From assembly GCA_949288625.1 (NCBI GenBank), contig CASEKZ010000086.1, forward strand, positions 1 through 6,849: 6,849 nt of DNA. Direction: 5' to 3'. The position numbers and the translations under genes were made by a program. The notes under the pieces were generated by a model that was not told where the DNA came from, made no database searches, and saw only the letters and a program-made list of their open reading frames with translations. The stretch comes from an uncultured bacterium. GTDB lineage: Bacteria > Bacillota_I > Bacilli_A > RF39 > UBA660. Shown piece by piece: positions 1 to 5,523 of the stretch. The first letter of the stretch is position 1; the number at the start of each line of letters is the position of its first letter.

Positions 1-38
1 AATTTTAAAGTAAACTTTATTTCAAATCTAAACCTCAT
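1..38 (-). CDS. 5' end of an unidentified gene, cut by the left window edge
   Basis: Reading the minus strand, an ATG at 38-36 is preceded by GGGTGAT (49-43), a good match to the GGTGAT part of the Bacillus-type ribosome binding site. It is followed by 12 sense codons, MRFRFEIKFTLK, to the edge. An in-frame ATG at 44-42 is an alternative start but would overlap the ribosome binding site. The gene lies downstream of the dnaE terminator, so it probably has its own promoter (candidate at 89-116). Twelve residues do not identify a family, and I give no function. The call rests only on the start context and the open frame, so it could be a chance ATG. Confidence 0.45.
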   Translation of the reverse strand, partial: MRFRFEIKFTLK

Positions 39-88
39 AAACATCACCCGCTTTCTATTCTTTTAAATAAAAAACGGAAAACAAAGCT

Positions 89-116
89 AGTATTTTTACT
101 TACTTTATCATGTTAA
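89..116 (-). promoter_or_regulatory. Candidate promoter for the left-edge gene
   Basis: On the minus strand TTAACA (116-111) is a 5/6 match to the -35 consensus. It is followed after 16 bases by AATACT (94-89), a 4/6 match to the -10 box. It sits between the dnaE terminator and the ATG at 38, where a promoter is needed. Another -10-like word, TAGAAT, lies a little upstream without a good -35. In DNA this AT-rich such matches arise often by chance. Confidence 0.3.
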
Positions 117-161
117 TTATTCTACGTATTTTTTTAAAATCCCCTAAATTTTATAATAAAG

Positions 162-195
162 TTAAAAAAAGCAAAATAAAATTTGCTTTTTTTAA
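162..195 (-). terminator. Rho-independent terminator of dnaE, possibly bidirectional
   Basis: A perfect 14-bp inverted repeat (162-175 against 182-195) encloses a 6-base loop and ends in a run of seven T on either strand. Only two of the 14 pairs are G:C, which fits this AT-rich genome. The dnaE stop codon (194-192) lies inside the 5' arm, so a ribosome finishing dnaE would cover part of the hairpin. Confidence 0.75.
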
Positions 196-3062
196 TCACA
201 CTTTAATACATCATATAATACGATTTGTAGTTTAGAAAATCTTTTTTCTACTTTTCCGCTTATTTTATAAACCCCAGGTACTACTATATTAAAATATTTA
301 TTATAAACTCTAGGAAACATTACAAGTTCTACATTACCAAAAGAATCACTTGCATTTATAAACATCATTTTTTCATTATTTTTAGTTGTTACTTCTTTTT
401 TTCTTTCAAAGTATAAAACCATTTCAACGTTTTTATCAAAATGTTTTTCTAGTGTTTTTGTCGTTATAACGTTATCAGTAATGTATTTACTTGTTGGGTG
501 ATTACTTATATAAAAACCAAATATTGCCATCTCATATTTCGTAAGCTCTTCTTTAGAATATTCATCATAATCTTTTATCTCCGGTTTTAAAACTAAAGAC
601 TCATCTAAATCATTACATAACTCCGCGTAATTAATTGCATCACTTAAGTTTTCTATTAATGTTCGTCTTGTTTTTTCAAAACCATCTAACGCTCCCGATA
701 AAATAACGTTTCTAATTACATCTTTACCGTTTTTATAGCATCTTTTAACAAAGTCAAGATAAGATGTAAACCTACCATTTTTTTCTCTTTCATTTACTAT
801 TTCTTTAGCGGTTAACGTACCTACACCTCTTATTAAAGATAATGGATAAATAAGTTTATCATCCTTTATTTCGTACTTATCCGTTGATATATTAATTACT
901 GGAGGTAAAACATTAACTCCTAATCTTTTACATTCATTTATTAAATTTTTAGTTTTTGAAGATGAAGATATATTGTTATTTAAAAGTTCTGTTTCAAAAT
1001 ATAAAGGATAATGAACTTTTAAATATGCCATTTTATATCCTATTATTGCGTAACTAGCAGAATGTGCTTTATTAAAACCATAATTTGCAAAACGCAATAT
1101 TAAGTCATAAACTTCGTTTGCTACGTTACTTGTGTAACCTTTTTTCATACTTTGCTTTATAAACTTTTCTTTAAAAGATAATAATATGTCTTCTTTTTTC
1201 TTACTCATTGCTCTTCTTAATTCATCAGCTTCTGCGTAAGAAAAACCAGCCATCTTAACCGCTATTTGCATTATCTGTTCTTGATATATAATAATTCCAT
1301 AAGTACTAGATAATATTTCTTTTAAATCATCATGAATAAATGATATTTTTTCTTTTCCATGGCGTCTTAAAACATAACTTTCAATGTTTTGCATTGGACC
1401 TGGTCTAAATAATGCAACCGCAGCGATTAAATCATCTAACTTATCTGGTTTTAACCTTTCTATAAAACGTTTCATTCCAGATGATTCAAACTGAAATACC
1501 CCATCTAAATTACCACTAGAAAAAAGTTCATAAGTTTTTTTATCATCAAGCGAAATATCACTAAACTTAACGTTTCCTACTCTTTTTATTATTTTATCTA
1601 TCACACTTAAGTTTTTAAGCCCTAAAAAATCCATTTTTAGAAGTCCTAACTCTTCTATGTAATTCATCGTATAACCACAAAGGTAAATATTATCAGAGCA
1701 TGCAAGGGGTACGTAATTACAAAGTTTTTTACTTGATATAATAACTCCTGCCGCATGGACGGAAGGATGTCTTTTAAGTCCTTCTAAATGCATCGATATA
1801 TCATAAACTTTTTTTAAAGATTCATCTTCATTTAATAATTTTACAACCATTTTATTATCTAGTTGTTCTTTTAGGCTTTTCTTATCGTCAAAATTCTTAA
1901 GTAAGTTATCTATTTTAAACGTTGTTATATCAAATATTCTTGCAACGTCTCTTATCACTTGCTTTGCAAGTAAATTAGAAAAAGTAATAATACCTGATAC
2001 TTTATCTTTTCCGTACCTTTTTACAACGTAATTAATAACCTGGTCTCTTTTTTCAGCATCAAAGTCTATATCAATATCAGGCATCGTAACCCGCTCAGGA
2101 TTCAAAAACCTTTCAAATAACAAGTCATACTTTATTGGGTCTATATCAGTTATTCCAAGCGAGTAAGAAACCAAACTTGATGCCGCACTACCCCTTCCAG
2201 GTCCAACCATAATACCATTTTTCTTTGCGTATTTAACGTAGTCCCACACTACTAAAAAATAATTACAAAAACCCATGTTTATTATAATGTTAAGTTCATG
2301 TTTTAACCTTTCAACATACTTTAAAGTAACATTGCCATTTAACCTTTTTTTTAGTCCAAACACGCATAATTCTTTTAAGTATTTTTTTTCATCAAAAGAT
2401 TTATCATCATTATAAACTGGTAATAAATCATCTTTCTTAGGTATTAAAACGTTACATAATCCGCAAAAGTAAGCAATGTTTTTAACATCATCCGTGCTTA
2501 AGTTTTTAAGCATACTAACATCGTCTAAAGAATCATAATCAACTTCTTTTATTTTGTATAAATACTTTAAATATTTTATGTCATCTTTTTTTATCGTAAG
2601 TGTTTTTTTTACATACACCTTATTACCATCAATACTTTCTTTTTCTTCTTTTGTTTCATAACCAATAAATATATCACTTACATACCTATCAAACAATTCT
2701 TTTTTTTCTTTATATAAATACGGAATAACAATTACTATATCATCTAAATAATCTTTTAAAGTTTCAAACGTTAAGTTTTTTTCACTTATTAAAGTATTTA
2801 TATTACATAAGTTTTGATAACCCTTATAGTTTTTTGCATAAAGTAAAAACGTCCCATCTAAGTTTATTTCTAAACCAATAATAGGTTTAATGTTATTTTT
2901 CTTACATTTATTGTAAAACTCCATTACGCCATACAAGTTATCATCACATATCGAACATGCATTAATGTTAAACAAGGAAAGTTCGTTTATTAAATCATCT
3001 ATTTTTATTAAACTAGATAATATAGAATAGTCAGTTTTTATCCATAAAGGTATATAATTCAT
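192..3062 (-). CDS. dnaE: DNA polymerase III subunit alpha (DnaE), replicative DNA polymerase
   Basis: This is a C-family DNA polymerase extending primers with dNTPs at the replication fork. In Firmicutes DnaE usually works beside PolC, which is not in this window. At 956 residues it is shorter than the roughly 1,100-residue Bacillus type. An N-terminal PHP domain (about 1-190) is degenerate: the usual His of the VHxxYSxL motif is Lys (KTDYSILSS, 9-17) and the second motif reads SICDDNLYG (37-45), so it is probably not a nuclease. Polymerase motifs are intact: GPGRGS (287-292), PDIDIDF with catalytic Asp329 and Asp331, the LDDLIA segment (542-547) with the third acidic position, RPGP (553-556), YQEQIM (593-598) and GFNKAHSASYA (662-672). 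A helix-hairpin-helix (RGVG, 745-748) and an OB fold (about 878-953) end the protein; no tau-binding tail follows. The ATG at 3062 is chosen because AAAGGA lies 11 bases upstream. A GTG at 3071 is too close to that site, and a further upstream start lacks one. No convincing dnaE promoter is visible in the 125-bp region shared with rpmB. Confidence 0.95.
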   Translation of the reverse strand: MNYIPLWIKTDYSILSSLIKIDDLINELSLFNINACSICDDNLYGVMEFYNKCKKNNIKPIIGLEINLDGTFLLYAKNYKGYQNLCNINTLISEKNLTFETLKDYLDDIVIVIPYLYKEKKELFDRYVSDIFIGYETKEEKESIDGNKVYVKKTLTIKKDDIKYLKYLYKIKEVDYDSLDDVSMLKNLSTDDVKNIAYFCGLCNVLIPKKDDLLPVYNDDKSFDEKKYLKELCVFGLKKRLNGNVTLKYVERLKHELNIIINMGFCNYFLVVWDYVKYAKKNGIMVGPGRGSAASSLVSYSLGITDIDPIKYDLLFERFLNPERVTMPDIDIDFDAEKRDQVINYVVKRYGKDKVSGIITFSNLLAKQVIRDVARIFDITTFKIDNLLKNFDDKKSLKEQLDNKMVVKLLNEDESLKKVYDISMHLEGLKRHPSVHAAGVIISSKKLCNYVPLACSDNIYLCGYTMNYIEELGLLKMDFLGLKNLSVIDKIIKRVGNVKFSDISLDDKKTYELFSSGNLDGVFQFESSGMKRFIERLKPDKLDDLIAAVALFRPGPMQNIESYVLRRHGKEKISFIHDDLKEILSSTYGIIIYQEQIMQIAVKMAGFSYAEADELRRAMSKKKEDILLSFKEKFIKQSMKKGYTSNVANEVYDLILRFANYGFNKAHSASYAIIGYKMAYLKVHYPLYFETELLNNNISSSSKTKNLINECKRLGVNVLPPVINISTDKYEIKDDKLIYPLSLIRGVGTLTAKEIVNEREKNGRFTSYLDFVKRCYKNGKDVIRNVILSGALDGFEKTRRTLIENLSDAINYAELCNDLDESLVLKPEIKDYDEYSKEELTKYEMAIFGFYISNHPTSKYITDNVITTKTLEKHFDKNVEMVLYFERKKEVTTKNNEKMMFINASDSFGNVELVMFPRVYNKYFNIVVPGVYKISGKVEKRFSKLQIVLYDVLKCD

Positions 3063-3123
3063 AAAATTCACTTTCCTTTCTAATAACATTTTACTACAAA
3101 TATTATTTTTTTCATATTTTAAT

Positions 3124-3152
3124 TTGACTATTTACCCATAATATGGTAAAGT
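3124..3152 (+). promoter_or_regulatory. Promoter of rpmB
   Basis: TTGACT (3124-3129) is a 5/6 match to the -35 consensus. After exactly 17 bases comes TAAAGT (3147-3152), a 4/6 match to the -10 box, preceded by TGG as an extended -10 element. Transcription would start near 3159, giving a leader of about 28 bases. TATAAA at 3153-3158 is a better -10 word, but 23 bases from the -35, which is too far. Confidence 0.65.
3131..3150. repeat. Imperfect palindrome inside the rpmB promoter, possible operator
   Basis: CCATA (3136-3140) and TATGG (3142-3146) pair around a single A. With one unpaired C at 3135, TTTA (3131-3134) and TAAA (3147-3150) extend the dyad to nine base pairs. It fills the spacer of the rpmB promoter and reaches into the -10 box, in the region between divergent dnaE and rpmB. 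That position suits a repressor site, but no regulator is recognised and chance is possible in AT-rich DNA. Confidence 0.35.
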
Positions 3153-3172
3153 TATAAAGCAAACACGTATTT

Positions 3173-3180
3173 AAGGAGGA
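3173..3180 (+). promoter_or_regulatory. Strong ribosome binding site of rpmB
   Basis: AAGGAGGA is a near-perfect complement to the 3' end of 16S rRNA and lies 7 bases before the rpmB ATG. It is the strongest such site in the window, as expected for an abundant ribosomal protein, and it fixes the start of this short gene. Confidence 0.9.
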
Positions 3181-3187
3181 ATTAAAT

Positions 3188-3361
3188 ATGGCTAAGAAAG
3201 TATCTAACAAAAAACCATTATTTGGAAACAAAAGATCTCACGCGTTAAACGCAACAAAAATGAGACAAAAAGTTAACATGCAAAAAGTAACATTAAATGG
3301 TGTTACCGTAGTAATGAGTGCTAAAGAAGCTAAAAAATTTAGAAAAAATAACGCTGAATAA
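3188..3361 (+). CDS. rpmB: Large ribosomal subunit protein bL28
   Basis: This 57-residue basic protein of the 50S subunit reads MAKKVSNKKPLFGNKRSHAL at its start. Recognisable bL28 signatures are the KPLFGN segment, RSHALNATK (about 16-24), and MQKVTLNG (about 31-38), which match family patterns such as GNNRSHAMNASK and NLQKV. It is slightly shorter than the usual 60-65 residues because the central strand and C-terminal tail are trimmed. It has no cysteines, so it is the form without the zinc-type CxxC pairs. The frame ends with tandem TAA stops. It is the only plus-strand gene here, has its own promoter and strong ribosome binding site, is divergent from dnaE, and ends at a hairpin terminator. 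It is expressed alone rather than in a ribosomal operon. Confidence 0.93.
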   Translation: MAKKVSNKKPLFGNKRSHALNATKMRQKVNMQKVTLNGVTVVMSAKEAKKFRKNNAE

Positions 3362-3362
3362 T

Positions 3363-3396
3363 AAAAATACTTCAAACAAAACGTTGAAGTATTTTT
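3363..3396. terminator. Bidirectional terminator between rpmB and the pilin/LRR locus
   Basis: A perfect 13-bp stem (3363-3375 with 3384-3396) and an 8-base loop are followed by T runs in both directions. It starts just after the rpmB stop codon and just downstream of the convergent minus-strand stop at 3401-3399, so one hairpin serves both transcripts. Confidence 0.85.
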
Positions 3397-3398
3397 TA

Positions 3399-4064
3399 TT
3401 ATCTTTTATTTATTTGTGTTTTAGAATCAAAGGTTCCAAAAGAAATAATTCCTCCACCTTCATTAAAAATGGTATTGCTATTTAAATCAACTTGTTCTAA
3501 ATCATTTGATGCAAACGCCATCATACCTATTTCAACTAAACTATCTGGTAATTGTAACTGACCACTTAAACCAGCATTATAAAATGCGTAAGGCAAGATT
3601 TCCGTTACTCCTTCTTCAAATATAAGCTCGTCTATTTTAACGCCATAAAAACTAAATTCCCCTATTTTTTTAACGGATGAAGGTATTATAACCGTAACCC
3701 CTTCCAACCAACTTTGTAATCCTCCTATTAAAGTTAAATAATGGGTTGCTTTATCATTATCTAAAGACGTTATACTTTCTCCTTTTTTTGATTTATAATA
3801 AATTTCTTCTAAGAAATCAAAATCTATTTCTTCGCCAGCATAATCTGGTGGTAAGGCAAATGCTCCAGACTTTATTTCAGTTATCCAGTTAGGTATTTGT
3901 ATATTACCATCAAAATCATCATTTACACCTACTACAACGGTTCCTTCGATTATAAGACCATTTTCATAAGAAGTTTCTGGCTTATCATCTGGTGTTTCAT
4001 CCGGTTTATCATCTGGTTTTGTCTCTGGTTCTTCTACCTCTTCATGTGAAGGACATTTAAATTC
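3399..4064 (-). pseudogene. Leucine-rich-repeat (BspA-type) C-terminal part of the pilin-like gene, behind an in-frame stop
   Basis: Directly after the TAA that ends the prepilin frame (4067-4065), the same frame stays open for 221 codons to a TAA at 3401-3399. It starts EFKCPSH, then has an acidic, proline-rich linker (two 8-residue units, ETKPDDKP and DETPDDKP), then leucine-rich repeats of the BspA/LRR_5 kind. Units seen are IQIPNWITEIKSGAFA, VIIPSSVKKIGEFSF, LIFEEGVTEILPYAF and LQLPDSLVEIGMMAF. Such repeats are usual in surface or adhesion proteins of host-associated bacteria. No start codon with a well-placed ribosome binding site exists: the first in-frame ATGs lie deep in the repeats. 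An in-frame TTG at 3707 is 13 bases from an AGGAGG that simply encodes Gly-Gly. I read it as the C-terminal part of one 350-residue protein, not a separate gene. Recent nonsense mutation, readthrough or a base-call error could explain the stop. Confidence 0.8.
3978..4025 (-). repeat. Two imperfect 24-bp tandem repeats encoding the proline/aspartate linker
   Basis: Units 3978-4001 and 4002-4025 are alike and encode DETPDDKP and ETKPDDKP. On the minus strand the array is followed by a partial third unit (Glu-Thr). This is a typical extended surface-protein spacer, likely to vary in copy number between strains. Confidence 0.75.
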
Positions 4065-4454
4065 TTAATCTATTTTGTACTCATAACCATTAAAAGTATA
4101 TTTTGAATCTTGCAACTTATAATCTTCTTGCTCCTTAGCTTCATCATTTTTAAATACATATTGATTACTTAGTTTATTTTCATCTGATCGGTTTTCACCA
4201 TTTTTTGGATTAGTAACGTCTTCCTCAAGATAATCATCGTCAACCAATTTTTCCACCGAAACACAAGTTATTCCTTCTTTTAACATATAAGCTTTTGCTA
4301 TTTCAGTAATGTCTTTAGCTGCTAAAAACCTTGCCTTTTCTTTTGAATCATTAATGCTTTTTATAACAGCTGTTGTTGCTATTGCAAGTATTACTGATAA
4401 AATAACTATTACTGCTAATAATTCAATTAAAGTAAAACCTTTTTTATTATTCAT
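4065..4454 (-). CDS. Type IV prepilin-like protein (N-terminal methylation domain), probably the truncated front of a larger protein
   Basis: The 129-residue product starts MNNKKGFTLIELLAVIVILS. This is a short basic leader ending in Gly6, the prepilin peptidase cut site before Phe7, Glu11 at mature position 5, and one hydrophobic helix (about 7-31) for membrane anchoring and pilus packing. The helix continues into a charged stretch (INDSKEKARFLAAKDI), then a small acidic domain with a single Cys64. Such proteins form type IV pili or pseudopili after processing by a prepilin peptidase, which is not in this window. The ATG at 4454 is chosen because AGGTGAT (4465-4459) precedes it; a GTG at 4463 overlaps that site. 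Its TAA is followed in the same frame by 221 more codons containing Cys134 (counting the stop as position 130), a linker and leucine-rich repeats, so it may be a truncated form. No pilus assembly genes are adjacent, and its role (pilus subunit or anchored surface protein) is unknown. Confidence 0.85.
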   Translation of the reverse strand: MNNKKGFTLIELLAVIVILSVILAIATTAVIKSINDSKEKARFLAAKDITEIAKAYMLKEGITCVSVEKLVDDDYLEEDVTNPKNGENRSDENKLSNQYVFKNDEAKEQEDYKLQDSKYTFNGYEYKID

Positions 4455-4471
4455 TAGTATCACCTATTTTC

Positions 4472-4500
4472 ATAATAACATTATGATATCTTTTAGTCAA
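4472..4500 (-). promoter_or_regulatory. Promoter of the pilin-like gene
   Basis: On the minus strand TTGACT (4500-4495) is followed after 17 bases by TATTAT (4477-4472), with TGT just before it as an extended -10 element. Both boxes match 5/6. Only six bases separate the -10 box from the ribosome binding site at 4465, so the message would begin almost at that site. The -35 lies 12 bases beyond the T run of the dut terminator, which shows the gene is not part of the nrd-dut operon. Confidence 0.6.
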
Positions 4501-4512
4501 TTTTATGCTTTT

Positions 4513-4540
4513 AAAAAAAGAAACCTTTACGTTTCTTTTA
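4513..4540 (-). terminator. Rho-independent terminator of the nrdD-nrdG-dut operon
   Basis: On the minus strand AAAAGAAAC (4539-4531) pairs with GTTTCTTTT (4524-4516) around a 6-base loop, and the T run continues to 4513. The dut stop codon (4540-4538) overlaps the 5' arm of the stem. Confidence 0.8.
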
Positions 4541-4999
4541 CTTTTTGTCAGTTGATCCAAAGCCACCGGTGCGAACGCCTTGGGCGTTATCATCATCAGC
4601 TATTAAATATTTCATAAATATGCCTTGCCCTATTCTTTCACCTTTTTTTATGGTAATTACTTCATCTTTTACGTTGTAAAACGCAAAACTAAAAGCTCCG
4701 TCGTTATCTTCGTTACCATAATAATCAGCATCTACTATCCCAACACTATTGGCCATTACAAGACCTTTTTTCTTTGGGTTAGAGCTTCTATTACAAAGCA
4801 TCAAGTACTCATCATCCATCATGTATGCCTTAAGACCGGTTTTTACCAATGTCGGGTTATCACCTTTCTTAAAAGGCTTTATTATGGTATCTTCCGCCGC
4901 CTCTATGTCATAGCCCGCCGCATGCATCGTTGACCTTATTGGTAAATTAATGTTTTTATCTTCAAAGCCTTTAGCTATTTCAAATCCTCTTGTTCTCAC
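4538..4999 (-). CDS. dut: dUTP diphosphatase (dUTPase), trimeric type
   Basis: It hydrolyses dUTP to dUMP and pyrophosphate, keeping uracil out of DNA and supplying dUMP for thymidylate synthesis. All five motifs of the homotrimeric family are present in the 153-residue protein: I, AAGYDIEA (27-34); II, NRSSNPKKKG (70-79); III, GIVDADYYG (87-95) with the expected catalytic Asp90; IV, GERIGQG (120-126); and V, RTGGFGST (143-150), the Phe-containing C-terminal arm that closes over the substrate. The length is normal and nothing is missing. The start is a GTG at 4999 with AGGAG (5011-5007) 7 bases upstream; no ATG lies before motif I except at residue 25. The start comes 2 bases after the nrdG stop, so translation is probably coupled. 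It is the last gene of the anaerobic ribonucleotide reductase operon and ends at its own terminator. Confidence 0.95.
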   Translation of the reverse strand: MRTRGFEIAKGFEDKNINLPIRSTMHAAGYDIEAAEDTIIKPFKKGDNPTLVKTGLKAYMMDDEYLMLCNRSSNPKKKGLVMANSVGIVDADYYGNEDNDGAFSFAFYNVKDEVITIKKGERIGQGIFMKYLIADDDNAQGVRTGGFGSTDKK

Positions 5000-5001
5000 C
5001 T

Positions 5002-5517
5002 TTACACTCCTACTAAATCTTTTTTATCATCAAGTAATACTATTTTATTTTGTTTTAATGATTCTTTTACGTCAATTACCCTTTGATTTGTAGAACCACA
5101 CCATTTTAATCTAAAATCATGTAATTCATCTTTATATTGTCCGTCTATTAATACGTCTATATAATTTAATACTTCTTTATCTTTTAGGTCCTTATCAAAC
5201 AAAAAGCCAGACCACACCCAAACACTTTTGTTTGGATACTTTTCTTTGAAGGCTTTTGCTAACGAAGTTGTACCTTCTATATTCAAAGGATGCATTGGCT
5301 CTCCACCCAAAATTGATAACCCAACAACGTAATCTTTACTTGCTAAATCTAACACTTTTTTTATTGTGTCACAAGTAAATTCCTCACCTAGCTTAAAATC
5401 CCAAGTTTCTGGATTAAAACAATTTTTACAATGAAAAGCACATCCTTGCATAAATATCGATACCCTAACACCAGGTCCGTTTGATATATCCATCTTTCTT
5501 ATTTTGTTATATCTCAT
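5002..5517 (-). CDS. nrdG: Anaerobic ribonucleoside-triphosphate reductase activating protein (radical SAM)
   Basis: NrdG uses an iron-sulfur cluster and S-adenosylmethionine to make the glycyl radical on NrdD, encoded just upstream. The 171-residue protein starts MRYNKIRKMDISNGPGVRVS, matching the DIxNGPG opening of the family. It carries the radical SAM signature Cys26-x3-Cys30-x2-Cys33 (CAFHCKNC), which holds the 4Fe-4S cluster, and the SAM-binding GGEP at 71-74. Typical NrdG has about 155-175 residues, so it is complete. The ATG at 5517 lies 6 bases past the nrdD stop (TAG, 5526-5524). AAGGA inside the end of nrdD (5535-5531) is 13 bases away, a rather long spacing, so translation may depend on ribosomes finishing nrdD. 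The ribosome binding site of dut lies within its last codons. Confidence 0.95.
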   Translation of the reverse strand: MRYNKIRKMDISNGPGVRVSIFMQGCAFHCKNCFNPETWDFKLGEEFTCDTIKKVLDLASKDYVVGLSILGGEPMHPLNIEGTTSLAKAFKEKYPNKSVWVWSGFLFDKDLKDKEVLNYIDVLIDGQYKDELHDFRLKWCGSTNQRVIDVKESLKQNKIVLLDDKKDLVGV

Positions 5518-5523
5518 AGGTAT

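Noticed and set aside
3063..3089. Longer dnaE start, nine codons upstream of the chosen ATG
   Set aside because: The extra residues (MLLERKVNF) include the translated ribosome binding site AAAGGA, which belongs to the ATG at 3062. Family alignment also begins near that Met.
3088..3093. TAAAAT on the minus strand as the dnaE -10 box
   Set aside because: At a 17-base spacer the -35 position reads TATGAA, matching only 2 of 6. In this AT-rich stretch the -10 word alone is not enough evidence.
3153..3158. TATAAA as the -10 box of rpmB
   Set aside because: It is 23 bases from TTGACT, beyond a workable spacer; TAAAGT at 3147-3152 has an exact 17-base spacer and an extended TGG.
3399..3707. Separate short gene starting at TTG 3707 with an AGGAGG upstream (3721-3726)
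   Set aside because: The spacing to the TTG is 13 bases, the AGGAGG is explained by Gly-Gly codons, and the frame is open far upstream of this point with more of the same domain. A TTG 9 bases from the AGGAGG (3711-3709) is out of frame and closes after 13 codons.
4309..4617. 102-codon open frame on the plus strand
   Set aside because: It lies antisense across the start of the pilin-like gene and the end of dut, and crosses two promoter/terminator elements. No ribosome binding site or recognisable domain is seen; it is a shadow of the minus-strand genes.
4625..4933. 102-codon open frame on the plus strand within dut
   Set aside because: It is fully antisense to a dUTPase with all five motifs and has no recognisable product.
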